Below are positions 53,114-62,146 of a stretch of 64,000 nucleotides of DNA, piece by piece. The notes under the pieces were generated by a model. It searched no databases, had not been told where the DNA came from, and worked only from the letters and a program-made list of their open reading frames with translations. Every line of letters starts with the position of its first letter. Positions within the stretch are counted from its first letter, which is position 1. A program made the position numbers and the translations under genes. The stretch spans positions 220,377-284,376 of the forward strand of contig NZ_CP017675.1 of assembly GCF_001870225.1 (NCBI RefSeq). The letters run 5' to 3'. Source of the DNA: Gloeomargarita lithophora Alchichica-D10 (GTDB taxonomy: Bacteria; Cyanobacteriota; Cyanobacteriia; Gloeomargaritales; Gloeomargaritaceae).

Positions 53114-53737
53114 ATGGTGATGCGTACCTGGGGAGTCGGGTTGAGCGGCTTGGTGTTGGGGATGGGTTGCTATGCCGCCCCGTTGGTTTTGGCGCAGGGA
53201 GTCCAGGCTCCCCTCGGTCGTTACACAGCGGAAATGGGCAGTACCACCCGCACCAGCCGGATTGCTGACCGGGATAGTGGCGGCAAACGTGCGACCAATA
53301 ATCCCGCCACCACCGGTACAGTTGTGAATGTGAACATCACCTGTTACACGCCCCGTGGTGAATTACAAAATATTGCCAAGGCCGGTCAAGGGAATTTGGC
53401 GGGAGTCATTGGTAAATACAACTGCGGTACGGTTAGTGTGGGTGGGGTGAATTACCCGGTGAATTTGGCTACGTCTTACAAATTGGGAGCCAATTATCAC
53501 ATCAATTTGCTTTCCGCCAAGCCTTTTGCCGTCAGCGGAGCGGCGGGCAATCAGGTGCAGGGTGCCGGGGTGGGGATGATTCATCTGGTGGTTCCAGCCG
53601 CAGGCGGGGGTGGGACGGGCAAGCTGTACCGGGTTACGCCGGTGAAAGTCACTGCCGCTGGGGAGGTAAGAGCCTTGGGTGCGGTCAATACGGCCACGGA
53701 TTTGGTGAATGTGGTGGGGGGCGGCCTGGGCAGTTAG
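53114..53737 (+). CDS. secreted protein of unknown function
   Basis: A 207-residue protein with a signal peptide (GLSGLVLGMGCYAAPLVLAQ, cleavage near residue 28-30). The mature part is rich in Gly, Ala, Val and Asn with two cysteines (NITCYTPRG and KYNCGTV) that may pair, and looks beta-rich. It has no motif I know. GGAGGG lies upstream of the start; the ATG at 53120 is an alternative. The stop interlocks with that of ackA as TTAG. Confidence 0.6.
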   Translation: MVMRTWGVGLSGLVLGMGCYAAPLVLAQGVQAPLGRYTAEMGSTTRTSRIADRDSGGKRATNNPATTGTVVNVNITCYTPRGELQNIAKAGQGNLAGVIGKYNCGTVSVGGVNYPVNLATSYKLGANYHINLLSAKPFAVSGAAGNQVQGAGVGMIHLVVPAAGGGGTGKLYRVTPVKVTAAGEVRALGAVNTATDLVNVVGGGLGS

Positions 53738-54957
53738 GGTTCCTGGAACCGCCAGCAGGTCTGAGCAATTGCCCAGTCTTCTTCAGCGGTTATTACCAAA
53801 ATTCGCACCGGGGAATTGGGGGTAGCAATGTCGTGATCCCCCCCTCGGATTTGGTTTTTTTCCAAATCACAATCTATCCCCAAAAACCGTAAATTTTTGC
53901 ATAATTCTGCCCGCACCGGGGTGGCATTTTCCCCCACGCCGCCGGTGAAAATTAGGGCATCACAGCCGCCCAAACTTGCCAGCATTGCCCCCACGGATTG
54001 GGCTAACCGATGAATGTAAACATCAAAAGCGAGTTTTGCACCCGGATGTCCCTGCTCTCTGGCTGATAAAATCTGCCGCATATCCCCTGAAAGTTGCGAT
54101 ACGCCTTTCAACCCCGATTCTTGATTGAGTAAATGGTTGATTTGATCACCATTAAGCCCTTCATTTCGTAACCAATGAAGCAGAATACCGGGGTCAATGG
54201 AACCGGAACGACTGCCCATCATCACCCCTTCCAAGGGCGTAAATCCCATCGTGGTATCCACACTTTTACCGCCCGCAATGGCACACAAAGAAGCCCCATT
54301 GCCCAGGTGACAGCTAATCAGTTTTAAGCTATCTAAGGGTTGTTGCAATAACTGAGCCGCTCGTTGGGCGCAGTACTCGTGGTTGATGCCGTGAAAACCA
54401 TAGCGACGAATGCCTTTTTCATACCATGGGTAGGGGATGGGATAGACTTGGGCGGCTAAGGGCATATCATGGTGAAAGGCGGTATCAAAAACCGCAATTT
54501 GACGGCAATGGGGGAGCAATTCTGATAATACCTTAATCCCCTCCAAATGGGCGGGATGGTGGGCTGGGGCGAGGGGGATTAAATCCCTAATATCCTCTTG
54601 GACTTGGGGCGTAATCACCGTTGGTAAATGATACTTCATACCTCCATGAACAATGCGATGACCGGCGATGGTTACCTGGTTAAAATTTTCTATAACCTGA
54701 AATTCCCCAGATACTAAAGTATGCAAAACATAACGCATGACTTCCGGACGAGAAATAAGGGGTATTTCCTGGGTTTGAATTTGATTTTTAGCTTTGATTT
54801 TAACTACCGCTATCCCCGCGGTTTTTCCCCAATCAATATGGGCTTGCCACAGGGGAGCCGGGGGATGCTCCGGTAGGGATAGTAACGGTAATTGATAAAG
54901 ACAACTTTTTTGGCTACTGGAACCGGCATTTAAGACCAGGATATAAACACTTTTCAT
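53734..54957 (-). CDS. ackA: acetate kinase
   Basis: A 407-residue ASKHA-fold kinase that interconverts acetyl phosphate + ADP and acetate + ATP. The N-terminal signature LVLNAGSSSQKSCLY, the family segment GFTPLEGVMMGSRSGSIDPGI (about 220-240) and GGVGENATPVR near the C-terminus are all present, as is CHLGNGASLCAI. In cyanobacteria it makes acetate during dark fermentation. No pta gene is adjacent. It is divergent from the GHL10 gene across 133 bp. Confidence 0.95.
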   Translation of the reverse strand: MKSVYILVLNAGSSSQKSCLYQLPLLSLPEHPPAPLWQAHIDWGKTAGIAVVKIKAKNQIQTQEIPLISRPEVMRYVLHTLVSGEFQVIENFNQVTIAGHRIVHGGMKYHLPTVITPQVQEDIRDLIPLAPAHHPAHLEGIKVLSELLPHCRQIAVFDTAFHHDMPLAAQVYPIPYPWYEKGIRRYGFHGINHEYCAQRAAQLLQQPLDSLKLISCHLGNGASLCAIAGGKSVDTTMGFTPLEGVMMGSRSGSIDPGILLHWLRNEGLNGDQINHLLNQESGLKGVSQLSGDMRQILSAREQGHPGAKLAFDVYIHRLAQSVGAMLASLGGCDALIFTGGVGENATPVRAELCKNLRFLGIDCDLEKNQIRGGDHDIATPNSPVRILVITAEEDWAIAQTCWRFQEP

Positions 54958-55027
54958 GGTGATAAATTATCCCCAATTGCTTTAGCCAGTAGTTCACGCC
55001 CCCAGTGTACCAAAGCTGTCCATTGGT

Positions 55028-55057
55028 TTGCCTTCACCCCGACTCCCACCGTACAAT
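55028..55057 (+). promoter_or_regulatory. candidate promoter of the GHL10-prxQ pair
   Basis: TTGCCT (55028-55033) and TACAAT (55052-55057) are 18 bp apart, a plausible sigma-70-type arrangement 34 bp upstream of the ATG at 55091. This is based on pattern only. Confidence 0.3.
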
Positions 55058-55090
55058 CCAAAGGGTTTGTTCTTGTCCCAGGTTTTGCCC

Positions 55091-56959
55091 ATGCGACGGT
55101 TCCTCAGCCTCATCACCTGTTGTAGTGCTTTAGCAGTGCCTCCCCTGGCTCTGGCGCAGGAGGGGGGGATTCCTTTGGAGTCCCAAGACCCGACTAATTT
55201 TGTCCTGCCCGCCCGTCCCATTCCCCGCTCTGTGAATACGTTTCAACTGCGCCGGATGAAACAGCAGTTGGGGGAGTTGGTGGAGCGGGTGCGGGCGATT
55301 GTGATCTTGGCGCAGATACAAAAACAGGACAGTCAGGTGTTGGGCGCAGTCAAAGCTCTGCAATTTGCGGAAACAGTTTTGGGGCAGTTGGACGGCTGGA
55401 TTGCCCAGGGACAGGGGGAATTGGCCCGTACCCAGTGGTTACAAGCGCAGGAATTGCTGTGGCAAAATTACCCGGCGTTGGCGGCGCAAAGCAAATCGGA
55501 AGTGCGGGCGATGTGGTTGGATCGCGAAACAATTGTGGCGGCACGGGGGGAAGCCGGTTTGGTGCCGATTTTTGAGCGTATGCGCGCCGCCGGGGTGAAT
55601 CTGGTTTTTTTTGAAACCGTGAATGCGGGTTATCCGATCTACCCCAGTCGGGTGGCTCCCCAACAAAATCCCTTGACTCGCGGCTGGGACCCCCTGGCGG
55701 CGGCGGTGAAATTGGCCAAAGAACGCAATATGGAACTGCACCCCTGGGTGTGGGTGTTTGCGGTGGGCAATCGGCGGCACAATGCAATTTTGGGGCAACC
55801 CACCGGTTATCTCGGCCCTGTCCTGAGTGCCTACCCGGAGTGGGCGAACCGGGACAACCGGGGCAGTGTGATTCCCCCCCGCCAGGACAAGCCGTTTTTG
55901 GATCATGCCCACCCCCAGGCGCGGGAGTATCTTTTGCGATTGTTTGAGGAAATTGTCACCCGCTATGAGGTGGATGGCCTGCACCTGGATTACATTCGTT
56001 ATCCGTTCCAAAGCGGCGGGGTGCCTTACGGTTATGGGTCAGCCTCCCGGCAGATTTACCAACAACTAACGGGGATTGACCCCCTGACCCTCAACCCCGG
56101 TCAACCGGAATGGCAGAACTGGACGGAGTGGCGCACGGAACAAGTGACCAGTTTTGTCACCACGGTAAACCAGCGTTTGAAGCAAAAACGCCCGGAATTG
56201 GTGCTATCCACGGCGGTCTTTGCCTACTCCCGTCCCTCCCGCCTGTACCGCCTACAACAGGATTGGGAAACCTGGGCGGTCACCGGGGCGGTGGATATGG
56301 TAGTGCTGATGTCCTACGCCGAAGATACCCAGGGCTTGCAGGATTTGCTGAAACCGGCCATCCCCGTGTCCGCCCCCGTATTATTCCTACCGGGAATTTC
56401 TTTGATGCGTACCACACCCACGGCGGTCGTGGATCAAGTCCAGGCGGTGCGTAATAGTAGCCTGGGAGCCGGGTATGTGCTGTTTGCCATGTCCCATTTG
56501 AACGGTCAACTAGAACCCCTTTTGCAACAACCGGCGGCACCCCTGCCCCACCGGCAACCCTTCCAAAACCTCCTGCAACGCTACCAAGCCCAGGAGCAGG
56601 AATGGCTGTTTTTGGCTGAGCGGGGACAATTAACCATCCCCGACCGGCAAGCCCTCCAGCAGGTGACGGTGGCCTTGACCCAACTGGCCGGTAATCCCAG
56701 CGAAACCCATTGGCAGACCGCCCGCAGTGCCCTAGAAGCCCTGGAACGGGACTTGGATGCTTGGCAACACCCCCAACCCTGGCAGAGTTTGGTGCGTACT
56801 ACCACCTGGCGTGCCCGTTTGAAAACCCTGGATGAATTGCTTTTATATGGGGCGAGGGTACGCTTAAAAATCCCCGCCACCGCCTTGAGTCAGCCCTTGC
56901 CCAGCCTGCCCCGTCCCCGCCCAGTCGTCACCCCCAATCCCATCTCCGAACGGCCATGA
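55091..56959 (+). CDS. GHL10-family secreted glycoside hydrolase-like protein
   Basis: A 622-residue protein. A signal peptide (FLSLITCCSALAVPPLALA) is followed by a helical N-terminal part and then a TIM-barrel GHL10/DUF187 domain: SEVRAMWLDRETI, VFFETVNAGYPIYPS, LHPWVWVFAVG, DHAHPQAREYLLRLFEEIVTRY and VDGLHLDYIRYPF. Related proteins act on cell-wall glycans, but substrate and mechanism are unclear. The ATG at 55091 is chosen because the signal peptide then begins at residue 1. It overlaps the prxQ start by 4 nt. Confidence 0.85.
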   Translation: MRRFLSLITCCSALAVPPLALAQEGGIPLESQDPTNFVLPARPIPRSVNTFQLRRMKQQLGELVERVRAIVILAQIQKQDSQVLGAVKALQFAETVLGQLDGWIAQGQGELARTQWLQAQELLWQNYPALAAQSKSEVRAMWLDRETIVAARGEAGLVPIFERMRAAGVNLVFFETVNAGYPIYPSRVAPQQNPLTRGWDPLAAAVKLAKERNMELHPWVWVFAVGNRRHNAILGQPTGYLGPVLSAYPEWANRDNRGSVIPPRQDKPFLDHAHPQAREYLLRLFEEIVTRYEVDGLHLDYIRYPFQSGGVPYGYGSASRQIYQQLTGIDPLTLNPGQPEWQNWTEWRTEQVTSFVTTVNQRLKQKRPELVLSTAVFAYSRPSRLYRLQQDWETWAVTGAVDMVVLMSYAEDTQGLQDLLKPAIPVSAPVLFLPGISLMRTTPTAVVDQVQAVRNSSLGAGYVLFAMSHLNGQLEPLLQQPAAPLPHRQPFQNLLQRYQAQEQEWLFLAERGQLTIPDRQALQQVTVALTQLAGNPSETHWQTARSALEALERDLDAWQHPQPWQSLVRTTTWRARLKTLDELLLYGARVRLKIPATALSQPLPSLPRPRPVVTPNPISERP

Positions 56960-57447
56960 GCGAATCACCCGCATTAACCGTCGGCCAACCGGCTCCCCTA
57001 TTTAGCCTCCCCAGTGGGGACGGCCAGACCGTTAGCCTCGGGCAATTTCAGGGGCAGTGGGTGATTCTGTACTTTTATCCGCGGGACAATACCCCCGGTT
57101 GCACCACGGAAGCCTGTGGGTTTCGGGATACCTATGCCCAATTACAGCAGGTACAGGCGGTGGTGTTGGGCATCAGTACGGATTCGGTCGCCAGCCATGC
57201 CAAATTTATTCGTAAGTACGATTTACCATTTTTATTACTGGCGGATACCGGGGGACAGGTCGCCCGGAGCTATGGCAGTTATGGCCCCAAGAAATTCATG
57301 GGAAAAAGTTACGAGGGCGTGTTTCGGCATACTTTTATCCTTGATCCCCAGGGCAAAATCGCCCAAATTTACCGCCAGGTGAAACCGGCAACCCACGCCC
57401 AACAGGTGTTAATAGACTTAACCCAATTGCAGAATGCGACCCCCTGA
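56956..57447 (+). CDS. peroxiredoxin Q/BCP
   Basis: A 163-residue thioredoxin-dependent peroxidase. Peroxidatic Cys49 and resolving Cys54 lie five residues apart in TPGCTTEACGFRD, typical of the PrxQ/BCP class. The family ending FILDPQGKIAQIYRQVKPATHAQQ is present. It reduces hydrogen and organic peroxides, probably in the cytoplasm or at the thylakoid surface; no signal peptide is seen. It is coupled to the upstream GHL10 gene by a 4-nt overlap. Confidence 0.93.
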   Translation: MSESPALTVGQPAPLFSLPSGDGQTVSLGQFQGQWVILYFYPRDNTPGCTTEACGFRDTYAQLQQVQAVVLGISTDSVASHAKFIRKYDLPFLLLADTGGQVARSYGSYGPKKFMGKSYEGVFRHTFILDPQGKIAQIYRQVKPATHAQQVLIDLTQLQNATP

Positions 57448-57537
57448 GAATGGGAAATTCCCCCACCGGGCACAGAAGATGTTAAAAATAATGTTAAGAC
57501 CATCGGCAATCATCAGCACCTACATCAGGAGGACATT

Positions 57538-58617
57538 ATGGCACTGGTTCCCATGCGGCTTTTGCTGGATCACGCCGCCGAACACGACTACGGCATTCCC
57601 GCCTTCAACGTCAATAACATGGAGCAAATTCAGGCGATCATGCAGGCTGCCCATACCACCGATAGCCCAGTGATCCTACAGGCTTCCCGCGGGGCGCGCA
57701 AATACGCCGGGGAGAATTTTTTGCGCCATTTGATCCTGGCCGCTGTGGAAACCTACCCCCACATTCCGATTTCCATGCACCAGGACCACGGCAACAGCCC
57801 CGCCACCTGCTACTCCGCCATCCGCAACGGTTTTACCAGCGTGATGATGGACGGCTCCCTGATGGACGATGCCAAAACCCCGGCCAGCTATGAGTACAAC
57901 GTTGCCGTTACCGCAGAAGTGGTGAAGGTCGCCCACGGGTTGGGGGTGAGCGTGGAAGGGGAACTGGGTTGTTTGGGTTCCCTGGAAACCGGCATGGGTG
58001 AAGCGGAAGACGGTCACGGTGCCGAAGGGGTGCTTTCCCACGACCAACTGCTGACCGACCCGGATCAGGCGGTGGATTTTGTGGAAAAAACCGACCTGGA
58101 TGCCCTAGCGGTGGCGATTGGCACCAGTCACGGGGCCTACAAGTTCAGCCGCAAACCGGAGGGAGAAGTCCTGCAAATCAATCGGATTGAGGAATTGCAC
58201 CGCCGCCTGCCCAATACGCACATTGTCATGCACGGTTCTTCCTCGGTGCCCAAGGAATTGATTGACCTGATCAACGAATTTGGCGGCACCATCCCGGAAA
58301 CCTACGGGGTGCCCGTGGAAGAAATCCAACGGGGGATCAAAAACGGGGTTCGCAAGGTGAACATTGATACGGACAACCGCTTGGCCATCACCGCCGCCGT
58401 CCGGGAAGCCCTGGCGAAAAATGCTAAGGAATTTGACCCCCGCCATTTTCTGAAGCCCTCAATTAAATATATGCAGCAGGTGTGCGCCGACCGCTACCAG
58501 CAGTTCTGGAGTGCGGGCAATGCCAGCAAAATCAAGCAAATGACCTGCGATGAATATGCGCTCAAATACGCCAAAGGGGAACTGAAAGCCGTCACCCGGA
58601 CTTTAGTGGGGGCGTAA
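57538..58617 (+). CDS. fructose-bisphosphate aldolase, class II
   Basis: A 359-residue zinc-dependent aldolase of the Calvin-cycle subtype. It cleaves or forms fructose-1,6-bisphosphate and sedoheptulose-1,7-bisphosphate. The zinc/catalytic motif is MHQDHGNS (His81, Asp83, His84). [18 protein letters not shown] and [11 protein letters not shown] hold further ligands, and [10 protein letters not shown] binds the phosphate. AGGAGGA precedes the ATG by four bases. A clear intrinsic terminator follows the stop codon. Confidence 0.95.
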   Translation: MALVPMRLLLDHAAEHDYGIPAFNVNNMEQIQAIMQAAHTTDSPVILQASRGARKYAGENFLRHLILAAVETYPHIPISMHQDHGNSPATCYSAIRNGFTSVMMDGSLMDDAKTPASYEYNVAVTAEVVKVAHGLGVSVEGELGCLGSLETGMGEAEDGHGAEGVLSHDQLLTDPDQAVDFVEKTDLDALAVAIGTSHGAYKFSRKPEGEVLQINRIEELHRRLPNTHIVMHGSSSVPKELIDLINEFGGTIPETYGVPVEEIQRGIKNGVRKVNIDTDNRLAITAAVREALAKNAKEFDPRHFLKPSIKYMQQVCADRYQQFWSAGNASKIKQMTCDEYALKYAKGELKAVTRTLVGA

Positions 58618-58641
58618 AATTCTTCTAACTTAGATAAACCG

Positions 58642-58669
58642 CCCCTTTCCTGTGGGAGAGGGGTTTTTT
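58642..58669 (+). terminator. rho-independent terminator of the aldolase gene
   Basis: CCCCTTTCC-TGTG-GGAGAGGGG forms a stem with a four-base loop (one internal T/G mismatch), followed by TTTTTT. It lies 25 bp after the stop codon at 58617. It is the clearest intrinsic terminator in the window. Confidence 0.8.
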
Positions 58670-58676
58670 ATGGTGT

Positions 58677-58741
58677 TGAGAACCAAGTCCGGCGGTTGCG
58701 CCCCTACGACTGTTATGCAAAATTCAAATAGGATTGCTATA
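58677..58741. repeat. partial family-B repeat (right half)
   Basis: GAACCAAG is followed by a degraded core and then AAATTCAAATAGGATTGCTATA, the right end of family B. No left end CTATAGCAATC is found. It lies just behind the aldolase terminator. Confidence 0.55.
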
Positions 58742-58815
58742 CAACCCCGCTAGGGCAAACCGTGCGACCCCGACCCATACGAGCCTATATGAGTGATCAT
58801 TTTGAGTGATTTTAC

Positions 58816-59481
58816 ATGAGCCATTTGCCCAGTCCGCTTGACCCTTGGCCGGGGGCAGAAACGCACCCTGACCCCCGCTGGCACGCCCTTTACTTAGCCA
58901 TCTTGGCGGGTAATGAGCAGATGAATTTAACCCGCATTACTACACCGGCGGACTTTTGGGAAAAACATCTCTGGGATAGCGTCCAGGGGATTCAACCCTA
59001 TTTGGGGAATAATGAAGCGTGGCAAGTGCTGGATGTGGGCACCGGGGCGGGGTTTCCAGGTTTAGCAGTAGGGATTTTGCAACCCCATTGGCAGGTGACA
59101 TTATTGGATTCGCGCCAGAAAAAAACCCGCTTTTTAGCCCAGGTGATTGCCGATTTGCGCTTGGATAATATCACCATGCTCACCGGACGGGCAGAAGTTC
59201 TGGGAGCTACTGTACCCCACCGAAAAAACTATGATTTAGTGCTATTGCGGGCGGTGGCTCCGGTGGATCAAGCCCTCAACTATGGCACGCCTTTTCTCAA
59301 ACCGGGCGGGCGTTTGGTGCTTTACCAGGGGCATTGGACTGCGGCACAAACCGAGGCCTTAACCGCATCTTTGCACGGTCTAAAATTAACGCACATTGAT
59401 GCCCAAATCACCCCTTTGACCCAAGGGGTGCGCCATTACCTGCATTTGGTGGGGAACTTCCCAGCGCAGGGTGGTTCATAA
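58816..59481 (+). CDS. rsmG: 16S rRNA (guanine-527-N7)-methyltransferase
   Basis: A 221-residue SAM-dependent methyltransferase. NEQMNLTRITTPADFWEKHLWDS and the SAM motif VLDVGTGAGFPGLAVGI are typical of RsmG/GidB, as is LLDSRQKKTRFL. It methylates G527 in the 530 loop of 16S rRNA. The stop overlaps the next open frame by one base. The ATG at 58816 gives normal length. Confidence 0.94.
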   Translation: MSHLPSPLDPWPGAETHPDPRWHALYLAILAGNEQMNLTRITTPADFWEKHLWDSVQGIQPYLGNNEAWQVLDVGTGAGFPGLAVGILQPHWQVTLLDSRQKKTRFLAQVIADLRLDNITMLTGRAEVLGATVPHRKNYDLVLLRAVAPVDQALNYGTPFLKPGGRLVLYQGHWTAAQTEALTASLHGLKLTHIDAQITPLTQGVRHYLHLVGNFPAQGGS

Positions 59482-59507
59482 TGGGAGTAATCTTGCCGGA
59501 GGTGAAT

Positions 59508-59876
59508 ATGCGCTCTTTTGCCCTAGCCGTTGCCCTTGTAGCTGTCGCTGTTCCCGCTCTGACTACCCTACCAGGGGTGGCACAGGAGAACCGCTTTCAA
59601 ACCATCTCTAACCTGAAGCGGGCGCAAAATCAAGCCCGTTTTGCTGGCGAAAAAGCCAACGGGGGAATCGCTGTCTATCGCACCGAACCGGCCATGCACC
59701 AAGCGGTGGGTACGGAAGGCGATGCCCGCTATGAGGATGTGGGGGATGCCTGGATTTTTACCTTCCGGGGTGGCTCACCGGAAGAAACAGCCGCCGGTCG
59801 CTACTCGATGCGGACGGTGGTGCGGGTGGATAAGGGAACCTACAAGACCGAGATTGTTAGTAATGAGCGGATTTAA
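59508..59876 (+). CDS. small secreted protein of unknown function
   Basis: A 122-residue protein with a signal peptide (FALAVALVAVAVPALTTLPGVA). The mature part is hydrophilic and has no cysteines or known motif; the stretch AWIFTFRGGSPEETAAG is the most structured-looking. The ATG at 59508, with GGAGG six bases upstream, is preferred to the earlier frame opening at 59481. The gene lies between rsmG and a TPR-like secreted protein gene and may be co-transcribed with them. Confidence 0.65.
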   Translation: MRSFALAVALVAVAVPALTTLPGVAQENRFQTISNLKRAQNQARFAGEKANGGIAVYRTEPAMHQAVGTEGDARYEDVGDAWIFTFRGGSPEETAAGRYSMRTVVRVDKGTYKTEIVSNERI

Positions 59877-59909
59877 TTCCATTTAAGGTGCCGTGGGGGG
59901 GATGTAACC

Positions 59910-60788
59910 GTGGTCAAAAAAGCTGGCTTGGCGATACTGACGGCTGTAACCCTTTGGCTGAGTGCCGTACCGGTGCAGGCCGGTGACCCCTTTCGGCGCA
60001 AACCCCCCCGCCCCATTGATGCTAAAACTGAGCAGGTATTTGAACAGGTTTTTATTTATGGTAATTACTCCCAAGCCCGCAGTATCCTGACGGAATTGTT
60101 GGCGCAAAACCCCAAAGAACCCCTGGTGTACGCCCTATCTGCTTCCATAGCTTACCTGGATGGGGATTTGACTAACATGGCGCAGGCCGCCGCCCAGACG
60201 ATGACAACCGCTACCGCATTGCAGAAAACCGACCCGCTGCGGGGGCATCTGTACGTGGGGGTGGCGCACTTTTTGGCAGGGGGGGTGGTGGCGACGGAAA
60301 ACCGCAAAAATTTACTTTTGGTGGTGCCCCAACTGTTGGATAAGGTGCAGGTAGCTTTGGGTGAATTTGATAAAGCCGCCGCAGTGAATCCCAACGACCC
60401 GGAATTGAATTTGATTCGGGGATTTGCGGATTTACTTTTGGCAATCAATATCCCCTTTAGCAATGTGGGGGATGCGGTGAATCGCCTGCAAAATTCCGGC
60501 GCCCCGCCCTACCTGGTGCATCGGGGTTTGGCCTTGGCCTACCGGGATTTGAAACAGTTTCCCGATGCTTTAGCTGAGGTGGACAAAGCCCTCATCGCCG
60601 CCCCTAACCAACCGGAATTGCAGTATCTCAGGGCGCAAATTTTGGTGGGGCAACAAAATTATATTGAGGGGGTGAAATGGTTTGACCAGTCCTTGGCGAT
60701 GGAAGCCCAACTGCCCCCGGCGTTAGTCCGCCAGATTCGCCGGGAACGGGAACGGGCGCAACGGCGGGTGGTGGCCGCTCCCCAATGA
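59910..60788 (+). CDS. secreted TPR-repeat protein (Sll0314/Alr1548-like)
   Basis: A 292-residue protein with a GTG start behind GGGGGGAT. After a signal peptide (LAILTAVTLWLSAVPVQA) come helical TPR-like repeats: YGNYSQARSILTELLAQNPKEP near 48-69 and KQFPDALAEVDKALIAAPNQP near 216-236. It resembles a cyanobacterial TPR family annotated after Sll0314/Alr1548; the identification is from memory and not certain. TPR repeats bind partner proteins, here probably in the periplasm or thylakoid lumen. Its stop overlaps the DUF3531 start by 4 nt. Confidence 0.75.
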   Translation: MVKKAGLAILTAVTLWLSAVPVQAGDPFRRKPPRPIDAKTEQVFEQVFIYGNYSQARSILTELLAQNPKEPLVYALSASIAYLDGDLTNMAQAAAQTMTTATALQKTDPLRGHLYVGVAHFLAGGVVATENRKNLLLVVPQLLDKVQVALGEFDKAAAVNPNDPELNLIRGFADLLLAINIPFSNVGDAVNRLQNSGAPPYLVHRGLALAYRDLKQFPDALAEVDKALIAAPNQPELQYLRAQILVGQQNYIEGVKWFDQSLAMEAQLPPALVRQIRRERERAQRRVVAAPQ

Positions 60789-61237
60789 ATATCCAATTCC
60801 GGGAAGTAGATACGTTTAACCTGTGGATTTGGGTGGAATTTCCCCAGCCACCCACCCAGGAGGAACAGCAGTACCTGGAGGAGATTTTTAGCTCTTGGTT
60901 TTTGTTAGGCAAATTGGGGGGATTCAATGCGGAAAATCTGCCCGTCCAAGACCAGGGTTATGACCTGAATTTTTTCCCCTACGATACCGAAACCAGCGAC
61001 GATGCCTTCTTAGCCGTGATGCACAATATGGGGGAAGTGGAATACCAAGACCATTGGGCACGCTGTTGGTTTGACCTGGGCACCAGCGATGGTCTTGCCC
61101 TGGATATATTGTTAAATGTATTGCGCCAATTTGACCAGGAATATGTGCCCCTGAAAACCGTGATCATTGGGGGGGTGAATCCCGATTGGCCGGTGGATCA
61201 TTTTGAGCCGGAATCGCCATTGGCTGATGATTTTTGA
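60785..61237 (+). CDS. DUF3531 family protein
   Basis: A 150-residue protein matching DUF3531, found in cyanobacteria and chloroplasts. The conserved N-terminal stretch FREVDTFNLWIWVEF is followed by LEEIFSSWFLLGKLGGFNAENL (about 32-53). It is acidic, rich in Asp, Glu and aromatic residues. Function is unknown. It is coupled by 4 nt to the TPR gene. The last 74 nt overlap the end of the convergent pseudouridine synthase gene. Confidence 0.85.
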   Translation: MNIQFREVDTFNLWIWVEFPQPPTQEEQQYLEEIFSSWFLLGKLGGFNAENLPVQDQGYDLNFFPYDTETSDDAFLAVMHNMGEVEYQDHWARCWFDLGTSDGLALDILLNVLRQFDQEYVPLKTVIIGGVNPDWPVDHFEPESPLADDF

Positions 61238-62141
61238 ACCCCAAATAAGTGAGTAAACCCACCAAATGTGCGGGAAGTGGTGCAGTTACCGTTAATCCTT
61301 CTCCTGTGGCGGGATGCGCTAAACTCAATCGCCAGGCGTGCAGGGCTTGCCCCGGTAATTTTTGCGTCAATGTACGGCTGGAACTATACACCGGGTCACC
61401 CACCAAAGGATGCCCCAAATGGCTCAAATGCACCCGAATCTGATGGGTACGCCCGGTTTCCAGGCGAAAGTGTACCCAGCTATACACCCCACAGGATTCT
61501 AAAACCCGCCAATGGGTCACCGCCGGTCGCCCGCTGGGGATCACCGCCATTTTTTGCCGCTGGTGGGGATGCCGCCCGATGGGGGCACTGATTGTACCGT
61601 TTTCCTGGGGGAGTCGCCCGTGAATCAAGCCTAGGTATTCTCGCCCCATGCGGCGGGTTTGGATTTGCTGTTGCAAATGCTGGAGCGCCAGGGCGGTTTT
61701 TGCCACCACCATGACCCCGGTGGTGTCTTTGTCCAAACGATGGACAATGCCGGGACGTTGTTTGTCACCCATCGCCAGAAAATCCGGGCAGTGCGCCAGT
61801 AGAGCATTCACTAAAGTCCCGTCCCAATGGCCGGGAGCCGGATGCACCACCAACCCCGCCGGTTTGTTGAGGATTAGTAATTGCCCATCTTCGTACAAAA
61901 TTTCCAGGGGGATGGGTTGCGCCGGAGTATCCACCGGTTCCGGGGCGGGAATGTGCAGTTGCACCCAATCGCCGGGGCGGAGGGGTTGATTTTTATCGGT
62001 TTGCACCCGCTGATTGATGTGGACGTGCCCCTGGTGGATGAGTTTTTGGATGCGACTGCGGGAAAATTCCGGCCATTGTTGCACCAACCCCTGATCCAGG
62101 CGGGACATGGGGCTAACCACCTGAAATTTCCGCATTTCCAT
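61164..62141 (-). CDS. RluD-type 23S rRNA pseudouridine synthase
   Basis: A 325-residue RluA/RluD-family enzyme. An S4-like RNA-binding domain (about 12-75; RSRIQKLIHQGHVHINQ) precedes the catalytic domain with the motif HRLDKDTTGVMVVAK, whose Asp is the nucleophile, and RTHQIRVHLSHLGHPLVGD. It probably modifies helix 69 of 23S rRNA like RluD, but RluC/RluA specificity cannot be excluded. A tail of about 25 residues encoded in the DUF3531 overlap looks unconserved. It is the last gene of leuA-aroH-rluD on this strand. Confidence 0.88.
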   Translation of the reverse strand: MEMRKFQVVSPMSRLDQGLVQQWPEFSRSRIQKLIHQGHVHINQRVQTDKNQPLRPGDWVQLHIPAPEPVDTPAQPIPLEILYEDGQLLILNKPAGLVVHPAPGHWDGTLVNALLAHCPDFLAMGDKQRPGIVHRLDKDTTGVMVVAKTALALQHLQQQIQTRRMGREYLGLIHGRLPQENGTISAPIGRHPHQRQKMAVIPSGRPAVTHWRVLESCGVYSWVHFRLETGRTHQIRVHLSHLGHPLVGDPVYSSSRTLTQKLPGQALHAWRLSLAHPATGEGLTVTAPLPAHLVGLLTYLGFKNHQPMAIPAQNDPPANRDSPPQ

Positions 62142-62146
62142 CGGCG

